Of a stretch of 64,000 nt of DNA, positions 9,915 through 24,599 are shown piece after piece. The position numbers and the translations under genes were made by a program. Where the stretch lies: NCBI GenBank assembly GCA_030549775.1, contig CM060177.1:34564514-34628513 (forward strand), read 5' to 3'. Each line of letters opens with the position of its first letter. Position 1 is the stretch's first letter. Source of the stretch: Tamarix chinensis. Lineage: Eukaryota; Streptophyta; Magnoliopsida; Caryophyllales; Tamaricaceae. The notes beneath the pieces are model-generated. The model did not search any database. It was not told where the DNA came from and saw nothing but the letters and a program-made list of their open reading frames with translations.

Positions 9915-12900
9915 ACATGTGTTATTAGCCATTAATAGATGGAACAAGATTAGTGTTAGATGGATATTGGATTCTTAGTACTCTTACTATATATGTCCCA
10001 AAAAGAGTTAGTTTTAGACGTTCGAGGTGACTCGGGGTGGAGTTGTCATGATGGACAATGATGCTACTTACAAAGTTGCTAGGATTAGGATGATGAAGGT
10101 GAGGATTCTTGATGGTGTAGTTTAGGCATTGTCCAACATGAGACATGTCCTAAAGATGACTAAGAACTTCATCTCTTTGAGTTTCTTAGATTGTAATAAG
10201 AATTGGTATATTACGGAGGATGGTACCTTGAGGGTTATAAAAGGAGCTCTGGTGGTAATGAAGGGGAAGTAGGTCAAGACAATGTATGAGTTGGTGGGTT
10301 CCACTATTATGGGGATAGTCATTGTGACATTACCGAGGCAATCAGACTCAGATGGTACGAGACTTTAGCACATAAAACTAGGACACATGAGATTTAAGGA
10401 TTTGATTGAGCTCTCTACGAGGTGGCTACTAGATGGATAGAGTATACATACTATAGACTTATGTGAGCATTGCATGTTTGGCAAGTAGTAGATGGTTAAC
10501 TTTTCAACATCTAAGCATAGTAGAAGAGGGTATCTTGGTCATATCCATTCAGATTTATGGGTTCCAGTGAGAGATTTCCAAAGGTGGTTCATGGTACTGG
10601 CTCACATTTATTAACGACTTCTCTAGAAAGGTATGTGTTTATTTCTTAAAGTATAAGAATGATGTGTTTGGTGTTTTCATATGTTGGAAGACCTTGATAG
10701 AGAAGCAAACCAAGAAGTAGGTTAAGGATATCAGGATAGATAATGGTCTTGAGTTTGTTAAGTAGAGTTTCATTTATTTCTGCCAAGATCATGGAGTACA
10801 AAGACACCACACCTATGTTGGAAGACTATAATAGAATGAAGTTGCTGAATTATGGATATACAAAACCCTATTGGAGAAGGCTCAATGCATGCTATCACAT
10901 ATAGGGATATATAGAGACTTTTGAGCTAAGGCAGTTCATATAGTAATATACTTGATGAACCGGTTACCAAATCGGTCTATTGATTAGAAGATACCTAAGG
11001 ATTTATGGTCTAGTAAGCCAACTAGTTACTTTGATTTGCATGTCTTTGGCTACCCTACTTATGCTTATGTGAATGATGGAAAACTTGAGCCTAGAGCCAA
11101 AAAGTATCTTTCTTGGCTTTACATTCGGAGTGAAGGGGTATAGGTTATTGGACCCAACTACATCTAAGTTCTTAACTACCAGGAACATTACCTTCAATGA
11201 GTCTGTATTCTTATAGAAGAGTAAGTCTTCTAACGCTATCACTAAGGAGGTGGAGTAAGAGAGTGCTTGGGGCTAGGTGGAGGTTAATGTTGAATTCGAT
11301 GGCAGAGACTACTCTAATTAACCCATTGTTTTGTAGTGGGTGGACCCATGCAACAAGTGGAGGAAAGAGGCATTACTCTAGGTAGAGGATGGAGGATTAT
11401 CAAGTCACCATTTAGGTATAATTATGAAGAATTGGCTGGCTATACTTTGTCTAGTGCAAAGACTGTTGTTGATGTGCATGAGCCAACATCATTCTTAGAG
11501 GCTATTTAGAGTACTAATTCTGCTAAGTGGTATGCTACTATAGAGAAAAAGATGGATTTCTTATTGAAGAATTAGACATGGGAACTTGTGAAGGCATCAA
11601 GGAAGAAAAGATTGTTAAATGCAACTAGGTGTATAAGTTCAAATAGGGAGCTCTAGGGGTCAAGAGACTAAGGTACAAGGCTTGCACTTGTATTCATACC
11701 TTACTTGCACTTGTGGCTATACATGATTTTGAGTTGGAGTAGTAGGATGTTAAAATTATATTTTTTTGCATGGTGAGCTCGAGGAGGAGATTTACATGTG
11801 ACAATGTAATGGGTTTGTGGTTGAGGGGATGCATGATCAAGTTTGCCTGTGAAAGAGGTCATTATATGGTTTGAAGTAGTCTCCTAGATAGTGGTATAAT
11901 TGATTTGATTAGTTTCCTTAAGCATGGTTTCTCCATGAGTGTGTATGATGGATGTGTGTAGTTGAAGGAGATGGTCAGTGGCTCTTTTATTTATCTTTTT
12001 CTATATGTTGATGATATGCCTGTGGTGATAAAAGATGTGTCTAATGTTGATAAGGTGAAGGTAATGCTGAAGAGTGAGTTCAAGATCATCTTGGAGCTAT
12101 AAAGAGAATACTTTCATGGAGATCATTAGAAACTGTGAGCAGAAGCATTTGTACTTATCATATAAGTCTTATGTGAATAAGTTGCTAGAGATATTTCATA
12201 TGATGAAGGCCAAGACGATGAGCACTCCAATGCATTCTCACTTTGGATTGTCCCAAATCCAAAGAGGAAGAGGAGTTTATAGTGATTATTCTATATTCGA
12301 ATGTTGTTGGTTACATCATATATCATATAGTGTGTAACCAACGTGATATTGCTCAATCTATTAGTGTTGTGAGTCGATATATGAAAAATTTAGGAAAGGG
12401 TTAATGATAAGTGGTGAAGTGGATCGATAGGTACTTGAAGAGAACAACATCAGCTTATATAGAGTGTGGGTGATCAACTAATTCATTGGTTAGGTTCATG
12501 GACTCTAATTATGGCAGAGACCTTGGTAAGAGGAGATCCAACTATGGATACATTATCTATCTTGGTGGTTTAGCTATTAGCTAGAGGTCTTCCTTGTAGG
12601 ATAAGGTGACCTTGTCCATTACTAATACAAATTATATGCCTATGGTAGAGAATTTTCTGGAAGACTTGTGGCTTGGTGGTTTAGTACGAGAGTTAGGGTT
12701 TAGTCATGGTGCTCTAGTTACTCATGGTGATAACCAGAGTGCTATATATTTAGTAAAGGATCATAACGTTTTCCATCGTTAAATGAAGCACATTGACATC
12801 AGGTATCACTTTATTTGGAGTACTATTGTTCCAAGTGAAGTTGTGTTGGAGAAAATGGGTACTTGGGATAATCTTGTTGATATGCTAGCAAAGCCACTGA

Positions 12901-12952
12901 CCGTGGGTAAGTTTGAGTGTTTCTCATACTCGATTGGTGTTCAAAGGCCATA
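9915..12952 (+). pseudogene. Ty1/copia pol pseudogene (PR end, integrase, RT, RNase H)
   Basis: Motifs appear in copia order but across frames and many stops. Near 9960 is WILDS with the SYYIC-type protease-region motif; 10050-10330 holds the GAG-pre-integrase segment (MRHVLKMTKNFISL); around 10360-10560 are HIKLGHMRFKDL, CEHCMFGK and HIHSDLW, the integrase zinc-binding and core start. RT motifs follow: FLHGELEEEIYM near 11770, a SLYGLK block near 11860, and LFLYVDDM near 12000 with the catalytic YVDD still readable. RNase H and the 3' end include RSNYGYIIYLGGLAISW (about 12530), HGDNQSAIYLVKD (about 12730), MKHIDIRYHF and DNLVDMLAKPLT (about 12890). Most stops are TAG or TGA at expected Trp, Gln or Arg codons. 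Gag is missing, probably removed in the deletion that took the CACTA left end. Confidence 0.85.
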
Positions 12953-13018
12953 AGGTACTTTATTAAACTAGGATTTTTTTGTAGTGGTCTTTATATTTCA
13001 TGGTCTCAAATACTACAT

Positions 13019-13030
13019 TAAGGTGGAGAA
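13019..13030 (+). promoter_or_regulatory. Copia polypurine tract
   Basis: TAAGGTGGAGAA lies immediately before the 3' LTR start TGTGAG at 13032, the standard position for second-strand priming. Confidence 0.7.
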
Positions 13031-13031
13031 T

Positions 13032-13530
13032 TGTGAGTTATGACTAGGTATTTGAGTACATTATAACACTTTTTGGTTTATGCCTATGTTGGAGAAGTTT
13101 AGTGTAGTATGGAGTTTTATATAAAAAACACAGGGTTACTGTGCTAATAAACATGGTCTGTGTTCTGAGATAAATCTTTGATTTATTTCGGGAAAAAAGT
13201 TAAAAGTAAGAAAATAAACACAAGAGTTATGTGTTTCCTAAATACAAACCATGTTTTTCCTTATTTTTGAAAAAAATTATGCTCCATAAGAATTTTTCTT
13301 CTATAAATGGATAAATGTTGAGACCCTAGCCGTTGAGAGTTGTATGTTCGAACTTATTCATCTTCTCCATAGAATTCTCCATTCAAAGAGAATTGTAGAC
13401 TTGTGTAATTAATTAATTTATTTGTTTAATTATCCTATAATTACACAAGAACATGAACAAAGATATCTAATCTTTTCCTAAATTGTTATGTTATGCAAGT
13501 AAATTCTCAATTTTACATAATCTTGTTAAT
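13032..13530 (+). repeat. Copia 3' LTR
   Basis: It pairs with 3863-4343. It keeps a TATA-like TATAAAT at 13312-13318; the 5' LTR counterpart is TATAAG. The right edge lies between about 13515 and 13545 and could not be fixed because the partner's end is lost. Confidence 0.75.
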
Positions 13531-13564
13531 TCAACTTTTACATGGATCTCTCTATATCCACACT

Positions 13565-15480
13565 AATTTTGCAACAAGTTTAGGTACCCTTTCAATGGGT
13601 CCTTATTTAGTTAGCATTCAATTCTCTAGGAATGGTTCCCTTGGGTACACACATCTTCTTTAATTTTGAATCAAACTTGACATTCTTTGTAAAATCACAA
13701 GATGAAGCAACATGACCTATTCTAGCACACATGTTACAAAACATTTTCCTTTAATATAAGAAGAGGATTTTGTATTTTTGGCATGTTTGAGCATTAGAGA
13801 GGAATGTCCATTTTTCTCACACACATTACAAGCACTAGATATAGGAGAGACATGTATTTGATGATCCTTAGAGGCTTTCACACAAAAATTCTCTAGAATT
13901 TTGCCTATCATAACCTTTTATCCACCATAACCTATGCCCTCACAGTCCTCATAGTATTGTTGAGCACTGAGAAATGACGATATAAGCTACCTATATTAAG
14001 TTATCACACTTGTCTTGTAGATCAACTAGCTTAGATTGAAGTTGATTTATCTTCACCTTGTTCTTGTCACCAATGAAATTCCTTTATGCATCAAATTCAA
14101 TGAATTTCTTATGTTGCTTGGTTATAATGTGTAATATGCGAGATTCTAAGATAGTATGGTCATTAAGCAAGTTTGTGTGCAATTCATTTAAGTGACTATA
14201 GAGTTTTTTCATATTGTCTCACTTTTTAGTCATCATTTTGTTTTCATATATAGAATCATGCAAAACACATAATAATTGATCATATGAATATGGAGCTTCT
14301 AGTTGTACCTCATTATCACTAAAACACTCATCATTGATGCTGGATTATAAGGTGGAGGAGAAAGATTCATCTCTGAGTGTCATAAAATAGAAGTTTTCTT
14401 ACCTTTTCTTCTTCTTTAGATGGTTCTCCTTCACTTTCTCCCAACACAACCATGGCGTTCCTTGGAGCTAGTTTAGCTTGTCCTACATTTCCTTTACTCC
14501 TTACCATTTGATGGTAATCTCATTTCTAAACTCATAAAAATCTTGAACAACATGTATAGGCTTTTCATAATTTTGACACTTGATCTTATCATCCTTTGAT
14601 GAGTCCCTTAGTCTCCTTAAAGTTTTGGAAGGTTATCTTCCTCCTTTCCCATTTATTCTTCCTCTAGATTGAATAAATCTTTTGAATTGAGTAGTGATGA
14701 AAGGCAATTCTTCTTCATCCATTATTCATTCATCATCTCCTTATTCATCTTTAGTCACTTCTTCAATCAACATCTTAGTTTCCCTTCTTTCTTCACAAAT
14801 GTCTTTCATCTTAAATTTATAGACCATGAGATTTCCAAAAATTGGATTGATGGTCATACATGTAAGGTCTCTTGGTTCTTCAATAGTTGTGGCTGTTGAA
14901 AATCTACTCTTTTGTAAGACCTGTGAGCACCTTTCTCACTTGCTCTTCCTCAGTGATACTTTCCCCTAATTCTTTGAAGTTGTTCACAATGGAGGTGAAT
15001 CGATTGCTCATTTCATTTATTGACTCTCCTTGTTCATGGAAGAGCTCATATTCTCTAGCATGAAGGGTTATTATCTGATTCTTCACCTTTGTTGTTCCTT
15101 CATTTTTCAAGATAATTTTTCCCTATATTTGATTGGTGGTTTTGCATGATTTTATTCAATGGTACTCTTTATCTCCAGGCTCACATTATAAGATCATGAC
15201 AGGTGTATCATTGAGAGTAATCGTCTTTTTATCAACATTGCTAAGTTCAAATTATGTTTTCTCAACCATTATGCCATCAACCTCTTTCATGATCTTGATT
15301 GGGCCATCAATTACAATATACCACATATTATAATCTTGAGCCTTGATGAAGCACATCATCATGTTATTCTAATAAGAAAACTTTTCTTTGTTGAACATTG
15401 GAGTCTTTGCGGTGGAGATTCTTTTGGTTAATTCTAATAAATTCATTCCTCTTGTTGATGATATTTTCATCTTGGACTTT
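13565..15480 (-). pseudogene. Ty1/copia gag (minus strand) with zinc knuckle
   Basis: On the minus strand the gag begins near 15470, followed by segments FIKAQDYNMWYIVIDGP and an open stretch at 15110-14904 containing REYELFHEQGESINEMSNRF and ITEEEQVRKVLTGL, the UBN2/copia gag signature. A weaker region follows, then at 13911-13717 a zinc-knuckle-like CNVCEKNGHSSLM where the last Cys is lost, then a region of the type found before the protease. The frame is interrupted repeatedly. Its protease-integrase continuation is at 3838-3062, displaced by the plus-strand copia insertion. The gag is not functional. Confidence 0.75.
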
Positions 15481-15502
15481 TAGATCTTATGTTTGTTACC
15501 AA

Positions 15503-15514
15503 AATTTGATACCA
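15503..15514 (-). promoter_or_regulatory. Primer binding site of minus-strand copia
   Basis: On the minus strand it reads TGGTATCAAATT; the first eight bases match the 3' end complement of initiator tRNA-Met (TGGTATCAGAGC). It lies just downstream of a probable LTR end and about 35 bp upstream of the gag start region. Confidence 0.65.
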
Positions 15515-15516
15515 AT

Positions 15517-18500
15517 TGAAAGAATTATACATGGGGTGAATAGGGTACTTAGAATTGAAATGAGAAAATAAAATTTGATACACAATGTATAGTGGTTCAA
15601 GAATAGAATTTCTCTACTTTCACTACCAAAAGGGTTTTCCTTTTGAATTTTAAATCTCTAGTGTGTTTGTTGATGACCACTCTTCTCTTCATTTATGAGC
15701 CTACTATCGCAATGAACTTATAGGATTTGATATACAAGTTAACCTAATTATTTTCTTTAAGGATCTAACAATCTAATGTCTTTTCTCAGAAATGCTAGAC
15801 AACACAGAACTTGAATATAATAAGTTTTGAGAAGTGTTGTGGTTGATTACAATGTATCTCAGTACTGATACAAATATGAAAGTGGGGGAACAATTTTTGA
15901 GTGTAAATTAGCTAGAAATAATTATATATTATAATGAATGAGTTATTTCTAGTGGAGTACAATGAGCAGAAACACTTTTAAAAATATATAAAATTAAGAT
16001 GTATATGAAAGTAAGTAGTTAAGAATTAATTATAAGTAGGAGTAAATAATTGATTTGTAAAATTAATGATATCTCAAAATTTATTTGTATACTATCTTAT
16101 AAATGATATTTATACATATGCACTACTATGGAAAATTGGTGTAAAATATCATATATCCATTGCTTGAGTAATGAGCAGAATTTTTAGCATTTAATATTAG
16201 CTAGCTAATTAGTTCGGTAATCTAGATGATCGGTTATTAAAACAAGTCAACTAAATATGTTTAGACTTTAGATGAAAGTGTTATGTTATATAAACATGTT
16301 GATGAGATATTGAAACCAATTGATTGATTTCGAGTTATACATAGTTGGTCCTATGAACATATTTGAATAGTAGGATGGTTTAGTAGACTAGTCGATATGT
16401 CCTTTAGATAATGATGTGAAGATCATGATTGATGAAGGAGAAAACAATCAAGAATTTTCTTTCATAATTATAGAATCAATTATTCTTCATTTGGAAAGCA
16501 GCTTCCGTAAATTTGAAGACCAATAGATGGTTACATTGCTTGAATTGTAACAAACAAATAATTAAATGTCTACATGAATGTGCATGGAATGCAAGGAGGG
16601 AGTAACCATATGCATGAGGAGTAGAGTGGCAGGATTTCTAAGCATTATTAAGTGATTTAACTAATTTATTAATTAGGTAATAAAATAGGAGAATACATTT
16701 AGCATAAAGTTAGAATAACGGTAGTATAATATCTTTTAGCTTGGAATCTTTCGGAATATGCTTTAGCTAGTGGGAGAAAGTTTATATTATTCATAAATGT
16801 TGAACATATAGCATGTATTATGATTATGAAGAATTAAATTGAAGTTAAAGATCAACATTGAATGAATTCTTTATGAGTTCAAGCTCAATCAAATCAAATC
16901 TATGTGAACGGTTTGGCTTGAAAGTTTTAATCTCTTCATTTGTGTGAATTAGATATTAATCCATATCTTTTCTACTATTCTTAATCCATATTTTCCTGCT
17001 ATAATTACCTTCAAAATCCTACTCTAATTTATGGTTAATCAAATTCCTAATTTGGTATACACAACCAAAGCCATAAACCTTCCATTTGAAACCCTAATCT
17101 ACCATACAAACAAAACACAACTTTATTTGTTCTTTTCAAACCAAACCCTAACCCTAACCCAAAACCACACTCTAAAAATCATCCAAACCCTAACTTTCAC
17201 AACCAATCATCATCATCATTAAATCATCAAATGCATATGCTAATTAGTACATTTTATTTGGACCATCATCAAATCCATACAAATCTTACTTTTCTTATTT
17301 GAATCATCACCATCAAGTTTCCATCCCATTCGAGCATTTTAAAAGCTAATACACCATCAAGGAATCATCTTATACTCAATACTATAATAATCAAACCATA
17401 TTCACACCAATTTGAGAATTACACCCTCCCACACACATCAATGATTTTACGTAGTATTGATAGAAGCTTATATAATTGAATAATAAGATAGTAAGATCCT
17501 ACAAAATTATAAAAAGTATTATTTCATAATACTTATATGCTATAAATTATTCATATTTGAAGTTAAATAACACTAAAAACTTTTAGTTAATAATTTAAAT
17601 AGTTAAATAATTGAGTTTAACAAGAAAATGTACCAAGAAGTGTTTTTTTTCCTTTTCTTAATTGTCAAGTTCATCACAAGATAGTTTTATAAACTTAAGA
17701 ACAAATCATAAAACAACATATGAAAATTAAATGCATATAAAACCTGCATAAAATGAGAAGAAACCCATAAGAACAAAGCACAAATTTTATGAATCAAAAT
17801 CATAACCACGGTAAACATTCATCCAAAAACACTACAAAATTATTAATTTGTTATGAAATCTTGGACCTAAAATAAAAAAAAATAGAGTAATTAATTCTAA
17901 ATGACATACTTTCTCTAAAATACCTTGTCCAAAATCAAGAAGTGAAAATAAGCTTTGTGGGTGTTACTGTTACAATTGTTGGGTAGTTGGAGTTTGTCAC
18001 ATGGTAGTTGTTGGATTGTTGGAGTTCGAGGTAAATCAATAATTGTTGTCATTTCTCATATTACCTTGATGAACACGCATATGTGATTTTGGATGAACAT
18101 GTGAATTGATGATAGAAAAAAGAATGAGTGGAAGAGGGGTTTAAGGAATGAATAAAGGGATGCAAATAAGTCTCAAAATAGACTTTAAGCTATGACTATT
18201 ATGTAAAAATTTAATATTTTATTATATCTTAAGCTAAAAATGGTGTTTGTTAGAATCGATCGATTTTGACTGATCTAGCTTCAATCCTAACCGATTATAC
18301 TCCAATGTTATCAATTTTGATGTCCTTCAAATTTAGAAAATAGTGTTTGATTAGGACTAATTGTAGAGTCATGAACTTACTAATCCTGAATGATCCTACT
18401 ATCATAACGATTCTACTTCTAATTTGGATCGATTTGGTACTTATAGATCACACGATCTTATGGTCCAAATCATGAATTTAATAATATTTCAAGTCCTACA

Positions 18501-19246
18501 AAATTAAAAATAGAAAATCAACTAGAACTCAAGTGGGGTTATGAGAGTGACATATATAAACAAAAGAAAAAAACTAAAGTTATAATGTCTCATGATTCTC
18601 ATGGTTGAATGACTAGTTTTCATGGTGTGTGTAACCTCTTCATGAATTATTTTCTAACAAGTGTGGGAGGTTTATGCTAGATTTCTTTGGCAGCATGAGT
18701 TTCTCAAATTAAACCTCCAATGCTATATGAGATCCTCGTGATTGCATGGTAAGGCTACATGAGATTTTTAAGTTGGAAAGCTATTATTGTGTGAATCATG
18801 GGTGTAAGGGACTTTAAGGAGCGTAAGGTCACATTCTTGATACAAATCTGTATGTGAAAGATATGTTATGGCTTAAGGATTTCATAAGTCTCTAACATGG
18901 ATCCTACTCTCTTATTTGAGTATATCATATTGCATTACACATGCAACGTAAATAATCAACAATATCTTACACTATTGCATATTTCATAGCTAAAGCCTAC
19001 CACTTCATTATGATTGAAATGGCATCTAATGGTTTTTGATTTACCTCATATTGATTATGGATTCTATCATAGCTATGACCATACATTTTTTTCCTTTTGT
19101 ATGCTTTGAAATTAGGTTTTTCTAGGTTTGTCAAAGGAAAATGAGAAAGATTAGTGAAGCATGTTCTAAAATGAGAAAAGGAATATGGGATCTACTAACG
19201 AGAAAGGAAAGTAAAGAGAAGAGTTAAGAGCAACAAGTAAGGATGA
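15517..19246. other. No gene; left part probably the minus-strand copia 5' LTR
   Basis: From 15517 rightward the sequence next to the PBS should be the 5' LTR of the minus-strand copia, but I could not fix its far end because no second copy is present. The rest is AT-rich without coding signal. A CCCTAA-type telomere-like cluster lies at about 17143-17192. Nothing else is recognised. Confidence 0.4.
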
Positions 19247-20483
<1,237 letters not shown>

Positions 20484-20487
20484 AAAT

Positions 20488-20499
20488 TGGTATCAAAGT
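20488..20499 (+). promoter_or_regulatory. Gypsy A primer binding site (initiator tRNA-Met)
   Basis: TGGTATCAAAGT matches TGGTATCAGAGC at 10 of 12 positions and follows the 5' LTR after a few bases. Confidence 0.85.
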
Positions 20500-21306
20500 A
20501 AGGTTAGTAGTGGTGCCAACTCAAGTATAAAGTCCATTGAAGTTTCAACATCAAGCTAAGCCAACTTGGAAATGTTTATAAGATTCTTAACACTCCTGCT
20601 TGAATCCTTTGAATATTGATGCTTCATTTTTGAATTTTAGAATAATTTACATATTTTACATGTCCTTGCATGTGATAATATAATGTTGCATGGTTCTTGA
20701 TAGAATCTTGATTGAAAAATTTTCTGCATGTAGTGCATGCAGAATTGTGCATGCTATGTGTAGTTTTTAAAATTTTTGAGTTTTGCATGAAAAAAGTTCA
20801 TGTTTTACTTTCATCTAGTGTTGTGTTGGTGTTCGAATCAATTAAACGTGCATGGTTGTGAAAATTACTTGGTTGCAACATTTAGCTGAGTAGTGTGTGT
20901 GTATTTTGTTCAATATTCGATCGTGTGATTTTCGTGTTTTCATGTTTGAAGATTGAGTACCTTATTTTGTAGACTTAATGCAAATTGATAGGTTTTTTTT
21001 TATCCTATATGATCTTATACTTTTAATGTTCGAACACTGGCACAAAAGGTTTAAGGTTTTCAAAGTGAGATTTTAGAACTTGTTGAATTCTATATCAAGA
21101 ATTTAGCAACATAAGCATTCAAGTGTAATTGTTTTGCTATGTGATTAGTAGTTTTACTTGCTTATTATGTATTGGATTAAATGGACTCAAATTTTTGTAC
21201 AAAAATCAAGCAAGAATTACATTATGGTGTTGAGTTGTCTCAGTTATAAAAAACTAAAACAAAATCCTAGTGGAATGTAAGTGTTTCAGGGTATAGTAGT
21301 AAAATC
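20500..21306. other. Gypsy A leader, no gene
   Basis: AT-rich untranslated leader between the PBS and the first gag ATG at 21307. No other feature is seen. Confidence 0.6.
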
Positions 21307-22700
21307 ATGGAGGGGGAACAAAATTTCCAAGCCATGTTTGAAGCAATTCAAAAACTTTCAAATAATTTAAATTCCACTAATGCTAAACTTAGACAAATTT
21401 CTACAATATAAATTCAAGTACAAAATTTAGAGTTTAGGTTTGCCGAACAAGAATTGGTTCAAAACATCCAAGAACAAAGGGAGTTCTATACAGACCAATT
21501 AGGAACTACTATAAAACCAAATAATCTAGATAAGGGAAGTTATTTAAATTCAAGAATAGACCATGATGAATATTCTATAGGGAGTGGAAGTAATCGAAAG
21601 CTTCATGACCATCAACCAAAGTATTATAAAAAATAAGATAAAGACATTAAGCTTGATCTTCCTAATTTTGATGGTAAACTTAATGTAGACTTATTTCTTG
21701 AGTGGTTATATAAAGTCAAGGCTATATTTGATTTTAAATATTATAAATACGTACAAAATGTAAAATATATACTCTTAAGTTTAAGAAGTTTACTAGGAAT
21801 TGGTATGATAATCTAAAGAGGACTAGGGAATGAGAGGGTAAATTAAAAATAAAATCTTGGGAGAAACTTAAAATGCATCTAATGAAGAAATTTATCCCTA
21901 AAGAGTATGAACAATATAAATATATTAAATTGACTACTCTTAGGTAAGGAATATTAAGTGTCAAAGAATATATTAGGAAGTTCGAAAGGTTGGCACTTGT
22001 GTATGATATCTATGAAAGGAAGGAACAAACATGTTCTAGATTTTTAGGCATCCTTAACATGATTATTCAAGACAAAGTTTAAACTTGTATATATGATTAT
22101 TTAGATGACATGGTTAAGCTATCTTTAAGATTTGAAAAACAAATTAAGTCTACTAAGCCTCATGTTAAGCAAAGTATTCCATCTACTAAGAACTACTCAA
22201 GTACTCAAGCTACAAAGTTTGGAGCAATTACTTCAACTTCTACAAATCTTGATAAAAAAAAAGGAATTATTAGAGAGAAGAAAGGTAAGAATAAAGTAAA
22301 CAAGTTATCTACTAAGTAATGTTTTAAATGCCAATGGTTTAAACACTTCGCTCATGAATGTCCCAATCAAAGGGTATTATCCATACAAGAAATTGAAGCT
22401 ATGGAGGCATGTGAAGAAGATCACGAATTTGAGCATTTTGAGGAAGTTTCTAGTGAATCAAAGGAAGAGGAAATGTCTTGTTATGTCTTGGAAAGAGTAC
22501 TCTAACTCCAAGCTATTGAGAAACCTTCTCAAAAGGAGAAGATAGTTAAAACAAAAGGAAGAGTAGGAGATATAGTTTACCATATTATCATTGATAATGG
22601 ATTTTATAAAAACGTAGCCAATAAGTGGATGGTAAAGGATTTGGGGTTGAAGACTAAAACACATCCAAAGCCTTATTCACTTTAATGGTTGAATAAGGAC
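21307..22700 (+). pseudogene. Gypsy A gag with CCHC zinc knuckle and protease
   Basis: Gag starts at ATG 21307 (MEGEQNFQAMFEAIQKL) and has its first stop at 21409. A capsid-like segment reads IKLDLPNFDGKLNVDLFLEWL at about 21646-21710. The frame is lost after about 21800, and an open piece reappears at 22110-22317. At 22320-22361 a complete zinc knuckle is present: CFKCQWFKHFAHEC, spacing C-x2-C-x4-H-x4-C. The protease follows, with IIDNG at the catalytic position (Asn in place of Ser/Thr of DSG/DTG) and downstream KDLGLKTKTHPKPYSL. The same order and wording recur at 51952-53341. Frameshifts and stops make it inactive. Confidence 0.85.
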
Positions 22701-23189
22701 ATGGAATTCAAGGTAATAAAACAAACCCTAACATAATTTTAAATTAGTAATTATCTTGATGATGGGCTATGTGATGTTTTACCTATAGATGCATGTGAAA
22801 TATTATTACGTAGACCATGGAAGTATGATAGAAATGCTATTTATAATGGTATTACTAATAATTATCTAGTTGAGAAGGATAAAAAGAAGCATAACTTAAA
22901 CCTTCTAAATGTGATAATGAGAGTATTGTCAAAAATAAAAAGAGTTTATTCTTACATGAAAAGACTATGGTCAAATATGTTCAAGAGGAAGAAAGTTTCA
23001 ATACTTTGATAGTAAAGGAATCACTACATGGGGAGAGAATTAATGATAATCCTCAATTAGACAAACTACGTGATGAGTATCACGATGTTTTCCTAATGAA
23101 CTACCTCTTTGATTGCCACCTAAGAGGGGAATAGAACATGTCATAGATTTAATTCTTGGTGTGTCCTTACCTAATTGACTTATATGTCT

Positions 23190-24400
23190 ATGTAATCTAT
23201 AGGAGGCTAAGGAGTTAGAAGAACAAATATAAGAGCTTATAAGAAAAGGGTATATGAGATAAACCATGAGTCCATGTTGTGTGCTTGCATTACTTATCCT
23301 TAAAAGGATGTTACCTGGTGCATGTGTATTGACTCAAGAGCTATGATTGGTATAACTATCAAATATCGATTTTCTATGCCAAGATCAGATGACATGTTAG
23401 ATGAATTAAATGGGGCACAGGTATTCTCAAAAATTGATCTAATAAGTGTAAATCATCAAATGAGAATAAGAGAAGGGGATGAATGGAAAACTACATTCAA
23501 AATAAAATATGGTCTTTATGAGTGGACTATCATGCCTTTTTGTTTATGCAATGCACCTATTTCATTTATGAGACTAACGAATGAAGTTCTTCAACTTTTT
23601 CTTGGAATTTTTATTGTGGTGTACTTAGACAATATACTTGTATATAGTAGAAATGAGCATGATCATCTTATTCATTTAATGAAATTATTTGCTAAGCTTA
23701 GGGAGAATAAACTCTATGGGAAAATGGAGAAATGTCATTTTATGCTTTTGAATATTGTTTTCCTTGGATATATTATGAGTAATGAAGGTATTAAAGTTGA
23801 TCCCACAAAGATTGAGGCTATAAAATAATAGTTGATACCTAAGGATATTTATGACATGAGGAGTTTTCATGGTTTGATAAATTCTTATAGGAGATTTATT
23901 AAGGATTTTTCTACTATTGTCACACTAATAACACAACTCATGAAAAATGGTGAATTTAATTAGAGTAAGGATGTAACTCAAGCCTTCCAAACTTTGAAAA
24001 ATAATCTATGTAATACACCAGTACTAGCTTTAACCAACTTTGATAAATTATTTGACATTACATGTGATGCAAGTGGGGTCGGGATAGGATGTTTACTCTC
24101 ACAAGAAAAATGAGCTGTTGTATTTTTTTAGTGAGAAATTAAATACAACAAAATTAAACTATTCAACATATGATAAATTGTTTTATGTCATCATACAAAG
24201 CCTAGAAACATGGAGTTATTAATTAAAACCTAAGCTATTTATTTTTACATTTGAACTATGGGAGTTTCAAATATTTGCATAGGCAAAATAATATTATTCT
24301 TAGGCATTCCAAATGGGTTAGTTTCATACAATCATTTGCCTTTTCTATCAAAACTTTTGATGTTAAAGAAAATATCATGGCAGATGCTTTGTCCAGAAGA
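23190..24400 (+). pseudogene. Gypsy A reverse transcriptase and RNase H
   Basis: A degraded RT start (LIRKGYM, about 23235) leads into an open stretch from 23322 to 23828 with RFSMPRSDDMLDELNGA, QVFSKIDL, WTIMPFCLCNAPISFM and VVYLDNILVYS. The catalytic YxDD motif reads YLDN, so the second Asp is replaced. The RT connection is followed by RNase H pieces: FDITCDASGVGIGCLLSQ near 24050 and ENIMADALSRR near 24370, the latter closing the RNase H-like region. Stops and a frameshift lie between 23828 and 24251. Confidence 0.9.
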
Positions 24401-24599
24401 TCCATCATAGTAGTTATGTTGGATGTTAAATTATTGGATTTTGTGATGTTAAAGGAATTATTTGATAAAGATGAAGATTTTTTGCCATCTATAATGCGTG
24501 TAAAAATAATAATAGTTGTGGCAATTATTTACTATAAGATGACTTTCTTTTCAAACTTAATAAGTTGTGTATACCTAGTTCTAATGTACTTGATTTACT

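Larger units (their letters stand above)
3863..13530 (+). mobile_element. Ty1/copia element, plus strand, containing a nested CACTA element
   Basis: The two LTRs (3863-4343 and 13032 to about 13515-13545) share long blocks, such as ATGTTGGAGAAGTTT and CCTAAATACAAACCAT. Between them are a nested CACTA transposon (about 4345-9911) and decayed copia pol (9915-12952). The PBS and gag are absent: the 5' LTR runs straight into CACTA subterminal repeats. The copia itself splits a minus-strand copia whose halves lie on both sides. I found no certain target-site duplication. Confidence 0.8.

Noticed and set aside
17143..17192. Telomere-like CCCTAA cluster as an interstitial telomere
   Set aside because: Only a few imperfect, non-contiguous units; similar scattered motifs occur at 5440-5510 and 51600-51640.
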